From Streptomyces sp. 1222.5 (GTDB lineage: Bacteria > Actinomycetota > Actinomycetes > Streptomycetales > Streptomycetaceae), in contig NZ_FNSZ01000001.1 in the NCBI RefSeq assembly GCF_900105245.1, positions 7,872,001 through 7,936,000 on the forward strand: a DNA stretch of 64,000 nt. The letters run 5' to 3'. Both the position numbers and the translations under genes were made by a program. The notes under the pieces are model-generated. The model was not told the DNA's origin. It saw only the letters and a program-made list of their open reading frames with translations, and searched no databases. Shown piece after piece: positions 16,783-23,805 of this stretch. Each line of letters begins with the position of its first letter. Position 1 is the stretch's first letter.

Positions 16783-17559
16783 TCAGGCGTTGGGGTCGAA
16801 CGGGATGCCGGACGGCTTGGCCGACGCCAGGTGGGAGGCGAAGCTGTCGTCGCGCAGACCGAAGTGGGCGCTGCCGAAGTCGTAGGAGCTCAACTTGTCC
16901 CGCACACCGGCCGGGTAGCCGTTCCAGCCGACGAGCGCCGGGTACTGCCAGGTGTGCCGGTGGTTCTCCGGCGGCTCGTCGTTCGCGTTGGCGAGCCGGA
17001 AGCAGTGCGTGCCGATGCCGTCCTTGTGATAGACGACCTTGGGGTGCCCGTCCTCGAAGCGGACCTCGGACGCCGGGTGCACGGTGAACGAGCCGTGGTT
17101 GGACGTCGACACGTACCGGATCTGCCCGTCCTGCACCCACACCGCGACGTGCTCCCAGTCGTTGCGGTGCCCGCCGATGCTGCTGCCGGGCAGCGCCTGG
17201 TCCTTCTCGAAGTACAGGCCGTAGACGTAGGCGCACCAGCCGTTGTTGCACTTAAAGCGGGAGTAGCTGTTCGTGTTGTCGAGGTCGGAGGCGTCGTGGC
17301 AGTTGCCGTTGAGGGCGCCGGTCGGGTTCAGGCCCCCGTTGACCGTGCCGTCGGGGCCGATGGCGGGAGTCGGGTAGCAGCCGTCCGTGTCGTAGTCGAA
17401 CGCGGGCTGGTACGCCAGTTCGGCCGGCTCCGCGTTCTTCGGCAGCGCCAGGGGCGGCGCGGCGAAGGCGACGGCGGGGAAGGCGATCACGAGGGCGGCC
17501 GCGCCGGCGAGCGGGGCGAACCATCGGCCGCGCCGCGGGCGCAAGGCGAGCGAGGACAC
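16783..17559 (-). CDS. Secreted necrosis-inducing-like protein (NPP1/NLP family)
   Basis: A 258-aa secreted protein. The N-terminus RPRRGRWFAPLAGAAALVIAF is a Sec signal ending near AFAAPP. The family heptapeptide appears as GHRNDWE, followed by HVAVWV; the classical form is GHRHDWE. Conserved cysteines (DGCYP, GNCHDAS, KCNNGWC) fit the fold. NLPs bind plant sphingolipids and some damage membranes; many bacterial members are not toxic. The GTG at 17559 has GGAGGAAATC directly upstream and replaces a longer frame to 17625. It converges with the TetR gene and appears to be a single-gene unit. Confidence 0.85.
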   Translation of the reverse strand: MSSLALRPRRGRWFAPLAGAAALVIAFPAVAFAAPPLALPKNAEPAELAYQPAFDYDTDGCYPTPAIGPDGTVNGGLNPTGALNGNCHDASDLDNTNSYSRFKCNNGWCAYVYGLYFEKDQALPGSSIGGHRNDWEHVAVWVQDGQIRYVSTSNHGSFTVHPASEVRFEDGHPKVVYHKDGIGTHCFRLANANDEPPENHRHTWQYPALVGWNGYPAGVRDKLSSYDFGSAHFGLRDDSFASHLASAKPSGIPFDPNA

Positions 17560-17709
17560 CGATTTCCTCCAACGGCGGTGGGGTGCAGGGGAGTTCAGCA
17601 TCCCGGTCACGCACCGCGCTGCCAAGAGGTCACACGCGTCCCAGGAGTTGAGCGCAGGTGAACTCCTGCCGCCGGCCCGCGTGCGAGCCCGCGGGGGCGC
17701 CGTCCGCCG

Positions 17710-18696
17710 CTAGACGAACTCTTCCGGCAGGTCCGCCGCCGACTGCTCCGGTGTGAGGTCCGGGCGGAGCCGGAGCCAGGAGGGCTGGCGCAGCAGCCCG
17801 TTGCGGGTACGGGTGCTGTAGCTGACCTCGCCCACCAGCCGCGGCAGCACCCAGCGGGCGCCGGGGACGCGCGGCGCCGGGGTGAACGGACAGCGGTCGC
17901 TCGCCGCCTCCCCGAGCAGCCGCGCCAGTTCCGTCCGCTCGGCGTGGCTCCAGCCGGTGCCGACCCCGCCCACGTACCGCAGCCCGCCCGCCGCGCGCTG
18001 CCCGACCAGCACCGCGCCGGGCAGTCCGGTCAGCCGCCCCTTGCCGGGCAGCCAGCCGCCGACGACGACGTCCTCGGCACGCATGTTCCGGATCTTGATC
18101 CAGGCGCGGGAGCGCACGCCGGGCTCGTACACCGAGTCCAGCCGCTTGCACACCAGGCCCTCCAGGCCGTGCTCGCGGGTCGCCGCAAGCGCCTCGGCGC
18201 CGTGCCCGGTCACGGCGCCGGGTGTCGACCAGTGCGATCCGGTCAGCCCCAGCTCCTCCAGGTGGGCCCGGCGCCGCGTGTACGGCAGCCGGACCAGGGG
18301 TTCGCCGAGGAACGGCACGTCGAACAGCACCAGGTGCACCGGCACCTGGGCGGCCCGGCGTGCCGCTCGCGCGGGGGCGTGCGCGAGGCCCATCCGCTTC
18401 TGCAGCAGCTGGAAGTCGGCCCGGCCCCGCTCGTCCAGGGCCAGCACCTCGCCGTCCAGGACGGCCGCGGTGCCGCCCAGGGCGGCGCCCAGCGGCCGGA
18501 GTTCGGGATAGGCGCCGGTGATGTCCTCGCCCGAGCGGGCGCGTAGCTGCACCGTTCCGTCGCCGGGCAGGTAGACCATCACCCGCTGCCCGTCCTGCTT
18601 GGTCTCGTACGCCCACCGGTCGTCCTGGGCGACGGGCGGCAGCCGGCCGGGTGTGGCGAGCATCGGCGGGATGAGCGGCAGCGTCACGACGGTCAC
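17710..18696 (-). CDS. ATP-dependent DNA ligase (LigD ligase-domain type)
   Basis: A 328-aa stand-alone ATP-dependent ligase. The nucleotidyl-transfer lysine is Lys33 in YETKQDGQR; further motifs are VLDGEVLAL, the EGLVCKR region and IKIRNMRAEDVVVGG, and the C-terminal OB-fold is present. It corresponds to the ligase domain of LigD used in bacterial end joining, without polymerase or phosphoesterase domains. A separate LigD-type phosphoesterase lies 8 kb away (26703-27314). No Ku gene is visible. The GTG at 18696 is the first workable start; a GTG three codons later is also possible. It may act in stationary-phase or spore DNA repair. Confidence 0.85.
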   Translation of the reverse strand: MTVVTLPLIPPMLATPGRLPPVAQDDRWAYETKQDGQRVMVYLPGDGTVQLRARSGEDITGAYPELRPLGAALGGTAAVLDGEVLALDERGRADFQLLQKRMGLAHAPARAARRAAQVPVHLVLFDVPFLGEPLVRLPYTRRRAHLEELGLTGSHWSTPGAVTGHGAEALAATREHGLEGLVCKRLDSVYEPGVRSRAWIKIRNMRAEDVVVGGWLPGKGRLTGLPGAVLVGQRAAGGLRYVGGVGTGWSHAERTELARLLGEAASDRCPFTPAPRVPGARWVLPRLVGEVSYSTRTRNGLLRQPSWLRLRPDLTPEQSAADLPEEFV

Positions 18697-19098
18697 GGCA
18701 AGAGCCTTCGACCACGACGTCCGGCATCACGCCCACAGCGATCCGGTTTCCCCTGAACGGTCCTCCGGCGGGCCGGCGCCGACGGTCCGTCCGGAGCCGG
18801 AGCCGGGGCCGGAGCCGGGGCCGGAGTCGGGGACGCGGCCGGGGCCGCACGGCTGGCGCGGTGGCGACCCCTGGATCGCCATGGGCCTCGCGCCCGCGGC
18901 TGTCGGCCGGGCCGGGATTCCGCTCGCTCCGCCTCCGCCCTTCGGTACTTGGCCGGTTCTCGCTCGCGCCACCGCCACCGCCACCGTCCCCGCGTCGGCG
19001 CCGCCACCCCGTCGGTCCGGTGGCCCGGCGGTGATCGGCGCCGACCTCCCCGGCGGTGGCCGGGCGGGCGTACGAGCCGGCGCCGGGCAGTGGGTTGC
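18697..19098. other. GC-rich gap without a recognisable gene
   Basis: Open frames exist on both strands but their products are low-complexity (Gly, Pro, Arg, Ser) with no family signal. A short GGAGCC/GGGGCC near-tandem tract occurs around 18791-18835. Together with the remnant just to its right, it looks like decaying DNA between two unrelated genes. Confidence 0.5.
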
Positions 19099-19293
19099 TC
19101 AGCCCACCGCCTCGGCCGACGGCTCCTCGGCCGACGGCTCCTCGGCCGTCGGTGCCGGAGCCGGGGTGGCCGAACGGTGGCGGGGGAGGAACGCGGCGAG
19201 GACGAACGCGAGGGCCGCCGCGCCCGCGCCGATGGCCATGACGGCCTGGAAGCCGTTCTCCGACGGCAGCGCGTGACCGCCGAGGCTGATCGT
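19099..19293 (-). pseudogene. C-terminal remnant of an MFS (EmrB/QacA-type) transporter
   Basis: In the frame ending at the TGA at 19099 the DNA encodes LPSENGFQAVMAIGAGAAAL, then AFVLAAFLPRHR and an Ala-Pro-Glu-Ser tail. This matches the last transmembrane helix and tail of 14-helix drug exporters (pattern DGFQAAF-GAG-ALLP). An in-frame stop lies immediately upstream, and no other part of a transporter is found. A 15-bp unit coding EEPSA is repeated in the tail. It is read as a truncated relic; remains of the rest were not found in 18697-19098 or on the other side. Confidence 0.5.
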
Positions 19294-19371
19294 CGCTCAC
19301 CGACGCGATCGTCGGCCTGTGGCTGGCACCGGTGAGCGCCACGCGCTGACCGCCCGCCCGGAGCGGGGCGG

Positions 19372-20268
19372 TCAGCGGCGCGCCGTGGCGATGCTCACCG
19401 CGTTGGCCGCCACCACCGCCCCGATGCCCGCCCACTCCGGGCCGCCCAGCTCCTGGCCGAGCACCACCAGGCCGACCAGGGCGGCCAGGACCGGATTGAC
19501 GCTCATGAACAGGCCGAACGTCTGCGCCGGCACATGGCGGAGCGTCAGCAGGTCGGCCAGGTACGGTACGGCGGAGGAGAGGAGACCGGCCGCCACGGCG
19601 CACAGCACGGCCGCCGTCGTCGGCGGATGGCGCAGCGCCACCAGGACGCCGAGAGGCAGGAAGGCCAGGGCCGACACGGTGGAGGCCGCCGCCGCGCCCT
19701 GCGCGCCCGGGATGCGCCGGCCCACCACACGGTTGAGCAGGATGTACGACGCCCAGCAGCACGCGGCGACCAGACCGAGGGCCATCCCGGTGTAGTCCGC
19801 GGACGGACGCGGCCGCATCAGGACGACGACCCCCGCCCCGGCCAGCAGTGCGCAGACGGCGTCGAGCCGGCGCCGGGACGCGGCCAGCGCGATCGTCAGC
19901 GGCCCGAGGAACTCCAGCGTCACGGCCAGGCCCAGGCCGATCCGGTCGACGGCGGTGTACAGGCTCAGGTTCATCGTGCCGAACACCACGGCCAGCAGGA
20001 GCACCGGCCACCACTGCCGCCGGGTGAAGCCGCGCAGCCGCGGCCGGGCCACCGCGAGCAGGACGACGGCGGCGACGTACTGCCGTACCGCCACCACGCC
20101 CAGCGGGCCGAGGACCGGGAAGGCCAGGGCGCCGACGGCGGCGCCGGTCTGGTTGGAGAGCCCACTGCCGATCATGGTGGCCACCCCGGTGAGCCGCCCG
20201 GGCGTGGGCGGGGGCGTCGTCGCTGCCACGGGCGCGGTCCCCGCCGGGCGTTCGAGAGCTCTTCGCAT
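19372..20268 (-). CDS. DMT-superfamily (EamA/RhaT-like) exporter
   Basis: A 298-aa membrane protein with about ten hydrophobic segments in two EamA-like halves. Examples are GPLGVVAVRQYVAAVVLLAV in the first half, ALGLVAACCWASYILLNRVV opening the second, and TFGLFMSVNPVLAALVGLVV near the end. Members of this group export amino acids such as threonine or homoserine, or other metabolites. The ATG at 20268 was preferred to one at 20334, which would overlap the LysR start region. It diverges from a LysR gene 68 bp away, the standard arrangement for an exporter and its activator. Substrate unknown. Confidence 0.88.
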   Translation of the reverse strand: MRRALERPAGTAPVAATTPPPTPGRLTGVATMIGSGLSNQTGAAVGALAFPVLGPLGVVAVRQYVAAVVLLAVARPRLRGFTRRQWWPVLLLAVVFGTMNLSLYTAVDRIGLGLAVTLEFLGPLTIALAASRRRLDAVCALLAGAGVVVLMRPRPSADYTGMALGLVAACCWASYILLNRVVGRRIPGAQGAAAASTVSALAFLPLGVLVALRHPPTTAAVLCAVAAGLLSSAVPYLADLLTLRHVPAQTFGLFMSVNPVLAALVGLVVLGQELGGPEWAGIGAVVAANAVSIATARR

Positions 20269-20295
20269 GCCCGGATCGTGCGCCCGCCCGTTCCT

Positions 20296-20308
20296 TGCGC
20301 AAAATGCA
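20296..20308. promoter_or_regulatory. LysR-type box (T-N11-A) between exporter and regulator
   Basis: TGCGCAAAATGCA has the T-N11-A form with TGC/GCA dyad ends typical of LysR binding sites. It lies in the 68-bp divergent gap, 28 bp from the exporter start and 28 bp from the regulator start. Assignment to the adjacent LysR protein is by position. Confidence 0.5.
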
Positions 20309-20336
20309 TGCGTCGGCCGATCTATACGCTGCACGT

Positions 20337-21194
20337 ATGCACGACATCGACCTGCGACAGCTGCGCTGTCTCGTGGCCATTGTCGACGAGGGGACGTTCA
20401 CCGACGCGGCGATCGCCCTGGGCGTCTCCCAGGCCGCCGTCTCCCGCACGCTCGCCTCGCTCGAACGCGCCCTCGGAGTGCGCCTGCTCCGGCGCACCTC
20501 CCGCGAGGTGACCCCCACCGCGACCGGCCTGCGGGTGGTGGCGCAGGCCCGGCGGGTGCTCGGGGACGTGTCCGCACTGGTCCGGGAGGCCACCTCGGGG
20601 CACACGCGGTTGCGCGTCGGGTACGCCTGGTCGGCGGTGGGCCGGCACACGGTCGCCTTCCAGCGGCGCTGGAGCGCGGCCCAGCCGGAGACCGACCTGC
20701 ACCTGGTGCGCGTCAACTCGCCCTCGGCGGGCCTCGCCGAGGGCGCCTGCGATCTGGCGGTGGTCCGGCGGCCGCAGGACGACCGGCGTTTCGACACCGC
20801 GATCGTCGGCCTGGAACGGCGGCTGTGCGCCCTGGCCGCCGACGATCCGCTGGCCCGGCGCCGCTCGGTGCGGCTCGCCGAACTGTCGGACCGCCTCCTG
20901 CTGGTGGACCGCCGTACCGGCACGGCCACGCCCGAGCTGTGGCCGCCGGACGCGCGGCCGGCCACCGAGGAGACGCACGACGTCGACGACTGGCTCACCG
21001 TCATCGCCGCCGGCCGGGGCGTCGGGGTGACGGCCGAGTCCACCGCGAACCAGTATCCGCGCCCCGGGATCGTCTACCGGCCCGTGCGCGACGCCGAACC
21101 GGTCGCCGTGCGGCTCGCCTGGTGGCGCGACGATCCGCACCCGGCACTCCAGTCCGTCCTGGAACTGCTCACCGAGCTGTACCGGGCGGCCTGA
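20337..21194 (+). CDS. LysR-family transcriptional regulator
   Basis: A 285-aa regulator with the LysR winged helix at residues about 3-60 (LRQLRCLVAIVDEGTFTDAA ... VSQAAVSRTLASLERALGV) and a periplasmic-binding-type effector domain after residue 90. The ATG at 20337 begins MHDIDLRQ; an upstream ATG at 20295 would run through the LysR box and is unlikely. Divergent from the DMT exporter, which it probably controls in response to the exported metabolite. Confidence 0.88.
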   Translation: MHDIDLRQLRCLVAIVDEGTFTDAAIALGVSQAAVSRTLASLERALGVRLLRRTSREVTPTATGLRVVAQARRVLGDVSALVREATSGHTRLRVGYAWSAVGRHTVAFQRRWSAAQPETDLHLVRVNSPSAGLAEGACDLAVVRRPQDDRRFDTAIVGLERRLCALAADDPLARRRSVRLAELSDRLLLVDRRTGTATPELWPPDARPATEETHDVDDWLTVIAAGRGVGVTAESTANQYPRPGIVYRPVRDAEPVAVRLAWWRDDPHPALQSVLELLTELYRAA

Positions 21195-21200
21195 GGAAGT

Positions 21201-21224
21201 GGCACGGGGGTGCGGCGCCGTGCC
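21201..21224. terminator. Possible weak bidirectional terminator
   Basis: GGCACGG and CCGTGCC form a 7-bp stem across a 10-bp loop between the convergent LysR and HTH genes. There is no U-run, which is common in Streptomyces. Confidence 0.35.
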
Positions 21225-21228
21225 GCTC

Positions 21229-21990
21229 TCACCCCTGCTCCTCCAGGTCCGCGTCCAGGCCCGTGCAGGCCACCTTCCCGTCCGCCTCGGCGCACGCCTC
21301 CACTCCCCGGGGCGAGGGCACGAAGAGCATCGGGCTGCTGTCGTCGGCGGTGTCGTGGGCGGAATAGCTCGCCGAGAGCACGTCCTGCCCCGCCCGGACC
21401 GACACCTCCCGGGCCCGCGGCGAGCGGATCCGCACCTCGGACCAGGCCGTGCCGCAGGCGGGGGACCAGCGCAGCCGGACGGTGTAGCCGCGGGCGTCGA
21501 CCGAGCTGCGGGTCTGCGCGTCCCGGGCGCACGCAGAGACGTCGGGCAACTCCCCCTGGCAGGCGCGCCCGTGGCAGCGGGGCACCGCGGGGAGGGTCTG
21601 TGCGGCGGGCGCGGTTCCCGGCCCGCCCGACAGGCCGAGCGTGGCGCCCAGGGCTGCCGCCGCTCCGCACAGGACGACCGCGGACAGCGGCAGCCAGGAG
21701 CGCCGGCGGTTCGGGCCGGGCGGGGGCGGCGGGCTCGCGGAGGGCCGCGCGTCGGCGGCGTCCCACAGGGGCAGGACGGCCTCGGGGGCGCCGCCCGCCA
21801 GCCGGCACAGCGCCTCCACGGCGGCCCGGGGCGGCCGCTGGGCGCCGGACAGATAGCGGTGCCAGGCGGACTTGCTGTACGGGGTGCGCGCGGCCAGCGC
21901 CGCGAGACTCAGCCCCGTGCGGTCCCGCAGTTCGCGCAGGCCGGCCGTCAGGCGTTCGTCCGGAGTGGTGGATCGTTGGGGGTGCCCCAT
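21229..21990 (-). CDS. HTH (XRE)-transmembrane-DUF2690 protein
   Basis: A 253-aa one-component-like protein. The N-terminal helix-turn-helix spans about residues 10-75 (GLRELRDRTGLSLAALAART ... SKSAWHRYLSGAQRPP). After a Pro-rich linker comes one membrane span (SWLPLSAVVLCGAAAALGAT, near residue 105). The outer C-terminal domain has paired cysteines (CHGRAC, DVSACARDAQT, WSPACGTAW) matching DUF2690. DNA binding inside and a Cys-rich domain outside suggest a sensor of the cell surface, but no target is known. The ATG at 21990 has GAGGAACG upstream. It follows the hairpin at 22111-22148, so it is a separate transcript from the SH3 gene. Confidence 0.82.
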   Translation of the reverse strand: MGHPQRSTTPDERLTAGLRELRDRTGLSLAALAARTPYSKSAWHRYLSGAQRPPRAAVEALCRLAGGAPEAVLPLWDAADARPSASPPPPPGPNRRRSWLPLSAVVLCGAAAALGATLGLSGGPGTAPAAQTLPAVPRCHGRACQGELPDVSACARDAQTRSSVDARGYTVRLRWSPACGTAWSEVRIRSPRAREVSVRAGQDVLSASYSAHDTADDSSPMLFVPSPRGVEACAEADGKVACTGLDADLEEQG

Positions 21991-22110
21991 CGTGCGTTCC
22001 TCGACTCCCATCCGCTATGGGCGGTTTCGCCCCTGATGTTCGGAATGACTTCCCCGTCATGAGGTGGCTGCAACGCGCGAGAGGTAGGAGGAAGGTGAGG
22101 CCCGGGCAGG

Positions 22111-22148
22111 CCGAAGGCCCGTTCGGGGGTCGTCGAACGGGCCTTCGG
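22111..22148. terminator. Strong intrinsic-type hairpin
   Basis: CCGAAGGCCCGTTCG and CGAACGGGCCTTCGG form a perfect 15-bp stem with an 8-nt loop. It is placed 29 bp after the stop of the minus-strand SH3-domain gene and before the HTH gene start, so it most likely ends the SH3 transcript. Confidence 0.85.
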
Positions 22149-22177
22149 TGTTCAGGGGACGGGGTGGTGAGGGGGCG

Positions 22178-22627
22178 TCAGCACCAGGGGAGGGTGCGGT
22201 ACGGACGCACGTAGCGGGCCGACACGTAGCCCCGGTGGTGCGGCAGGCGGTACCAGACGCGGTTGCCGCGCACCCACGAGCCGTGGGTCCGGCAGGCGAG
22301 CCGAACGGTCCGGTACGCGTGCCGGTGGCCGATCACCCGGTAGCCGGTGCCGGGGCCGGAGCGGACGTTGAGCCGGGTGCCGTGGGTGACGACACGGCCC
22401 GTGGCGGGAGAGGCGACGCGGTGGCCGGTGGAGCGGAGCGGGACTCCGGGGACGGTGAAGCGGTGGATGTGGTGGTGCCGGGCCGGGTGGGTGCGGTGGT
22501 GCCGCGCGGTGGCGCCGGGCGCCTGTGGTGCGGCCGCGCCCGCCGTGACGGCCCCGGCCGCCGTCGGCAGGAACGCGAGCAGGGACACCGCGGCCACCAG
22601 GCCGCCCTTGAGAGTCCGTCGGATCAT
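22178..22627 (-). CDS. Secreted SH3b-domain protein
   Basis: A 149-aa exported protein. The signal peptide MIRRTLKGGLVAAVSLLAFL ends near AGAVTAGA, followed by a His/Arg-rich linker (HHRTHPARHHHIHRF) and a bacterial SH3 domain: LNVRSGPGTGYRVIG, then GSWVRGNRVWYRLPHHRGYV with a YVSARYV end. SH3b domains usually bind peptidoglycan or act as targeting modules. The His-rich linker could bind metal, but that is speculation. The GGAGGTTTCC site supports the ATG. Single-gene unit closed by a strong hairpin. Confidence 0.85.
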   Translation of the reverse strand: MIRRTLKGGLVAAVSLLAFLPTAAGAVTAGAAAPQAPGATARHHRTHPARHHHIHRFTVPGVPLRSTGHRVASPATGRVVTHGTRLNVRSGPGTGYRVIGHRHAYRTVRLACRTHGSWVRGNRVWYRLPHHRGYVSARYVRPYRTLPWC

Positions 22628-22723
22628 GGAAACCTCCGGCTGTCGTTCTCGTGACCACGAGCAGTGATCACGAGGGCCAGCCTTGCCGCGGCGGGCCCGG
22701 GAAATGCCGTGCCCGCGTCCCGT

Positions 22724-22742
22724 GGGACGTCCGGGACGTCCC
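22724..22742. promoter_or_regulatory. Tandem GGACGTCC palindromes
   Basis: GGGACGTCCGGGACGTCCC contains two copies of the 8-bp palindrome GGACGTCC one base apart. It lies in the 281-bp gap between the SH3 gene start and the DoxX gene start. It may be a two-dimer operator for either promoter; chance in GC-rich DNA cannot be excluded. Confidence 0.3.
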
Positions 22743-22908
22743 CCGGGACGCGGCTGGGCGCCCCACCAGGCCGGTGCGGGGGAGGCGTCTCGGCGTTCCG
22801 CCCGCCCCGGTGGAGGCCGGTGCGACCCGGCCGTACGAGGCGGGGGGAACGGCTCGCCCGTGCTTACCGTCCAGTAATATCCGGCGGCAGATCACCAGAG
22901 GAGGAACC

Positions 22909-23289
22909 GTGCCCCGGTCCGAACGATCACCCCTGCTGCTAGCCGGGCTCCTGGCCACCGCCGGAGTCGCCCACTTCGCCGTTCCCCGGCAGTTCGACGC
23001 CACGATTCCCCGGATGCTCCCGGGCTCGCCCCGCACCTGGACGTACGGCAGCGGGGTCGTGGAACTGGCCCTGGCGGCCGGGATCGCCGCACCCCGCACA
23101 CGCGCCGTCGCCGCGAAGGCGGCGGCGGCGTTCTTCGTCGGCGTCTTCCCCGCCAACGTGCAGATGGCCGTGGACTGGCGCCACCGGCCGGCGCCCCTGA
23201 GGACCGCGGCCCTGGCCCGCCTGCCGCTCCAGGTCCCCCTGGTGCTGTGGGCCCGTGGGGTCGCCCGCAAGGGGGAGGGGCGGTCATGA
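22909..23289 (+). CDS. DoxX-like small membrane protein
   Basis: A 126-aa protein with four hydrophobic stretches: LLLAGLLATAGVAHFAVP, VVELALAAGIAAP, AAAFFVGVFPANVQMAVDW and LPLQVPLVLWARGV. The length and the GVAHF and GVFPANVQMA patterns match the DoxX/DoxD-like family of small integral membrane proteins. In mycobacteria a DoxX protein works with redox enzymes. Here the stop overlaps the start of a peroxiredoxin, in line with a role in oxidative defence. The GTG at 22909 follows AGAGGAGGAAC. A TAATAT hexamer at 22875 may be the -10 element. Confidence 0.8.
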   Translation: MPRSERSPLLLAGLLATAGVAHFAVPRQFDATIPRMLPGSPRTWTYGSGVVELALAAGIAAPRTRAVAAKAAAAFFVGVFPANVQMAVDWRHRPAPLRTAALARLPLQVPLVLWARGVARKGEGRS

Positions 23290-23753
23290 CCGAGCGCATC
23301 GAGATCGGGGACAAGGCCGACGACTTCGCCCTGCCCGACGAGACGGGCACGGTCCGCCGGCTCGGCGAGCTGCTGGCCGACGGGCCGGTGGTCCTCTTCT
23401 TCTACCCCGCCGCCCTCACCCCCGGCTGCACCGCCGAGGCCTGCCACTTCCGCGACCTCGCCGCCGAATTCGCCGAGGCGGGCGCCCGGCCCGTGGGCAT
23501 CAGCGGGGACACCGTCGAGAAGCAGCAGGAGTTCGCCGGACGGCACACCCTCGGCATGCCGCTGCTCTCCGACGCCGACGGCGCGGTCCGGGAGCGGTTC
23601 GGCGTCAAGCGGGGCTTCTCCCTGGCCCCGACCAAACGCGTCACCTTCGTCATCGCCGAGGACCGCACGGTGCTGGAGATCGTCCGCAGCGAGCTGCGCA
23701 TGAACACCCACGCCGACCGGGCACTCGCCGCCCTGCGGGCCCGCCGGGGCTGA
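23286..23753 (+). CDS. bcp: Peroxiredoxin, BCP (PrxQ) type
   Basis: A 155-aa thiol peroxidase. The active site PGCTAEAC holds the peroxidatic Cys48 and, five residues on, the resolving Cys53, the atypical two-Cys arrangement of BCP. The thioredoxin-like fold begins with DDFALPDETGTVRRL. It reduces hydrogen peroxide and organic hydroperoxides with thioredoxin as reductant. Translationally coupled (4-bp overlap) to the DoxX-like gene, forming a two-gene oxidative-stress unit. Confidence 0.9.
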   Translation: MTERIEIGDKADDFALPDETGTVRRLGELLADGPVVLFFYPAALTPGCTAEACHFRDLAAEFAEAGARPVGISGDTVEKQQEFAGRHTLGMPLLSDADGAVRERFGVKRGFSLAPTKRVTFVIAEDRTVLEIVRSELRMNTHADRALAALRARRG

Positions 23754-23805
23754 GCCGGCCGGTCCCGCGCTTGATGCACCGGACCGATCGGATCATCCTG
23801 GGCGT

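Noticed and set aside
18781..18840. Near-tandem GGAGCC/GGGGCC run, considered as a repeat element or CRISPR-like array
   Set aside because: Units are short, imperfect and without spacers; this is simple GC-rich sequence.
17630..21043. A 1137-codon minus-strand open frame
   Set aside because: It crosses the ligase, exporter and LysR genes in the wrong phase and encodes low-complexity Arg/Pro/Gly-rich sequence. Long shadow frames are normal at this GC content.
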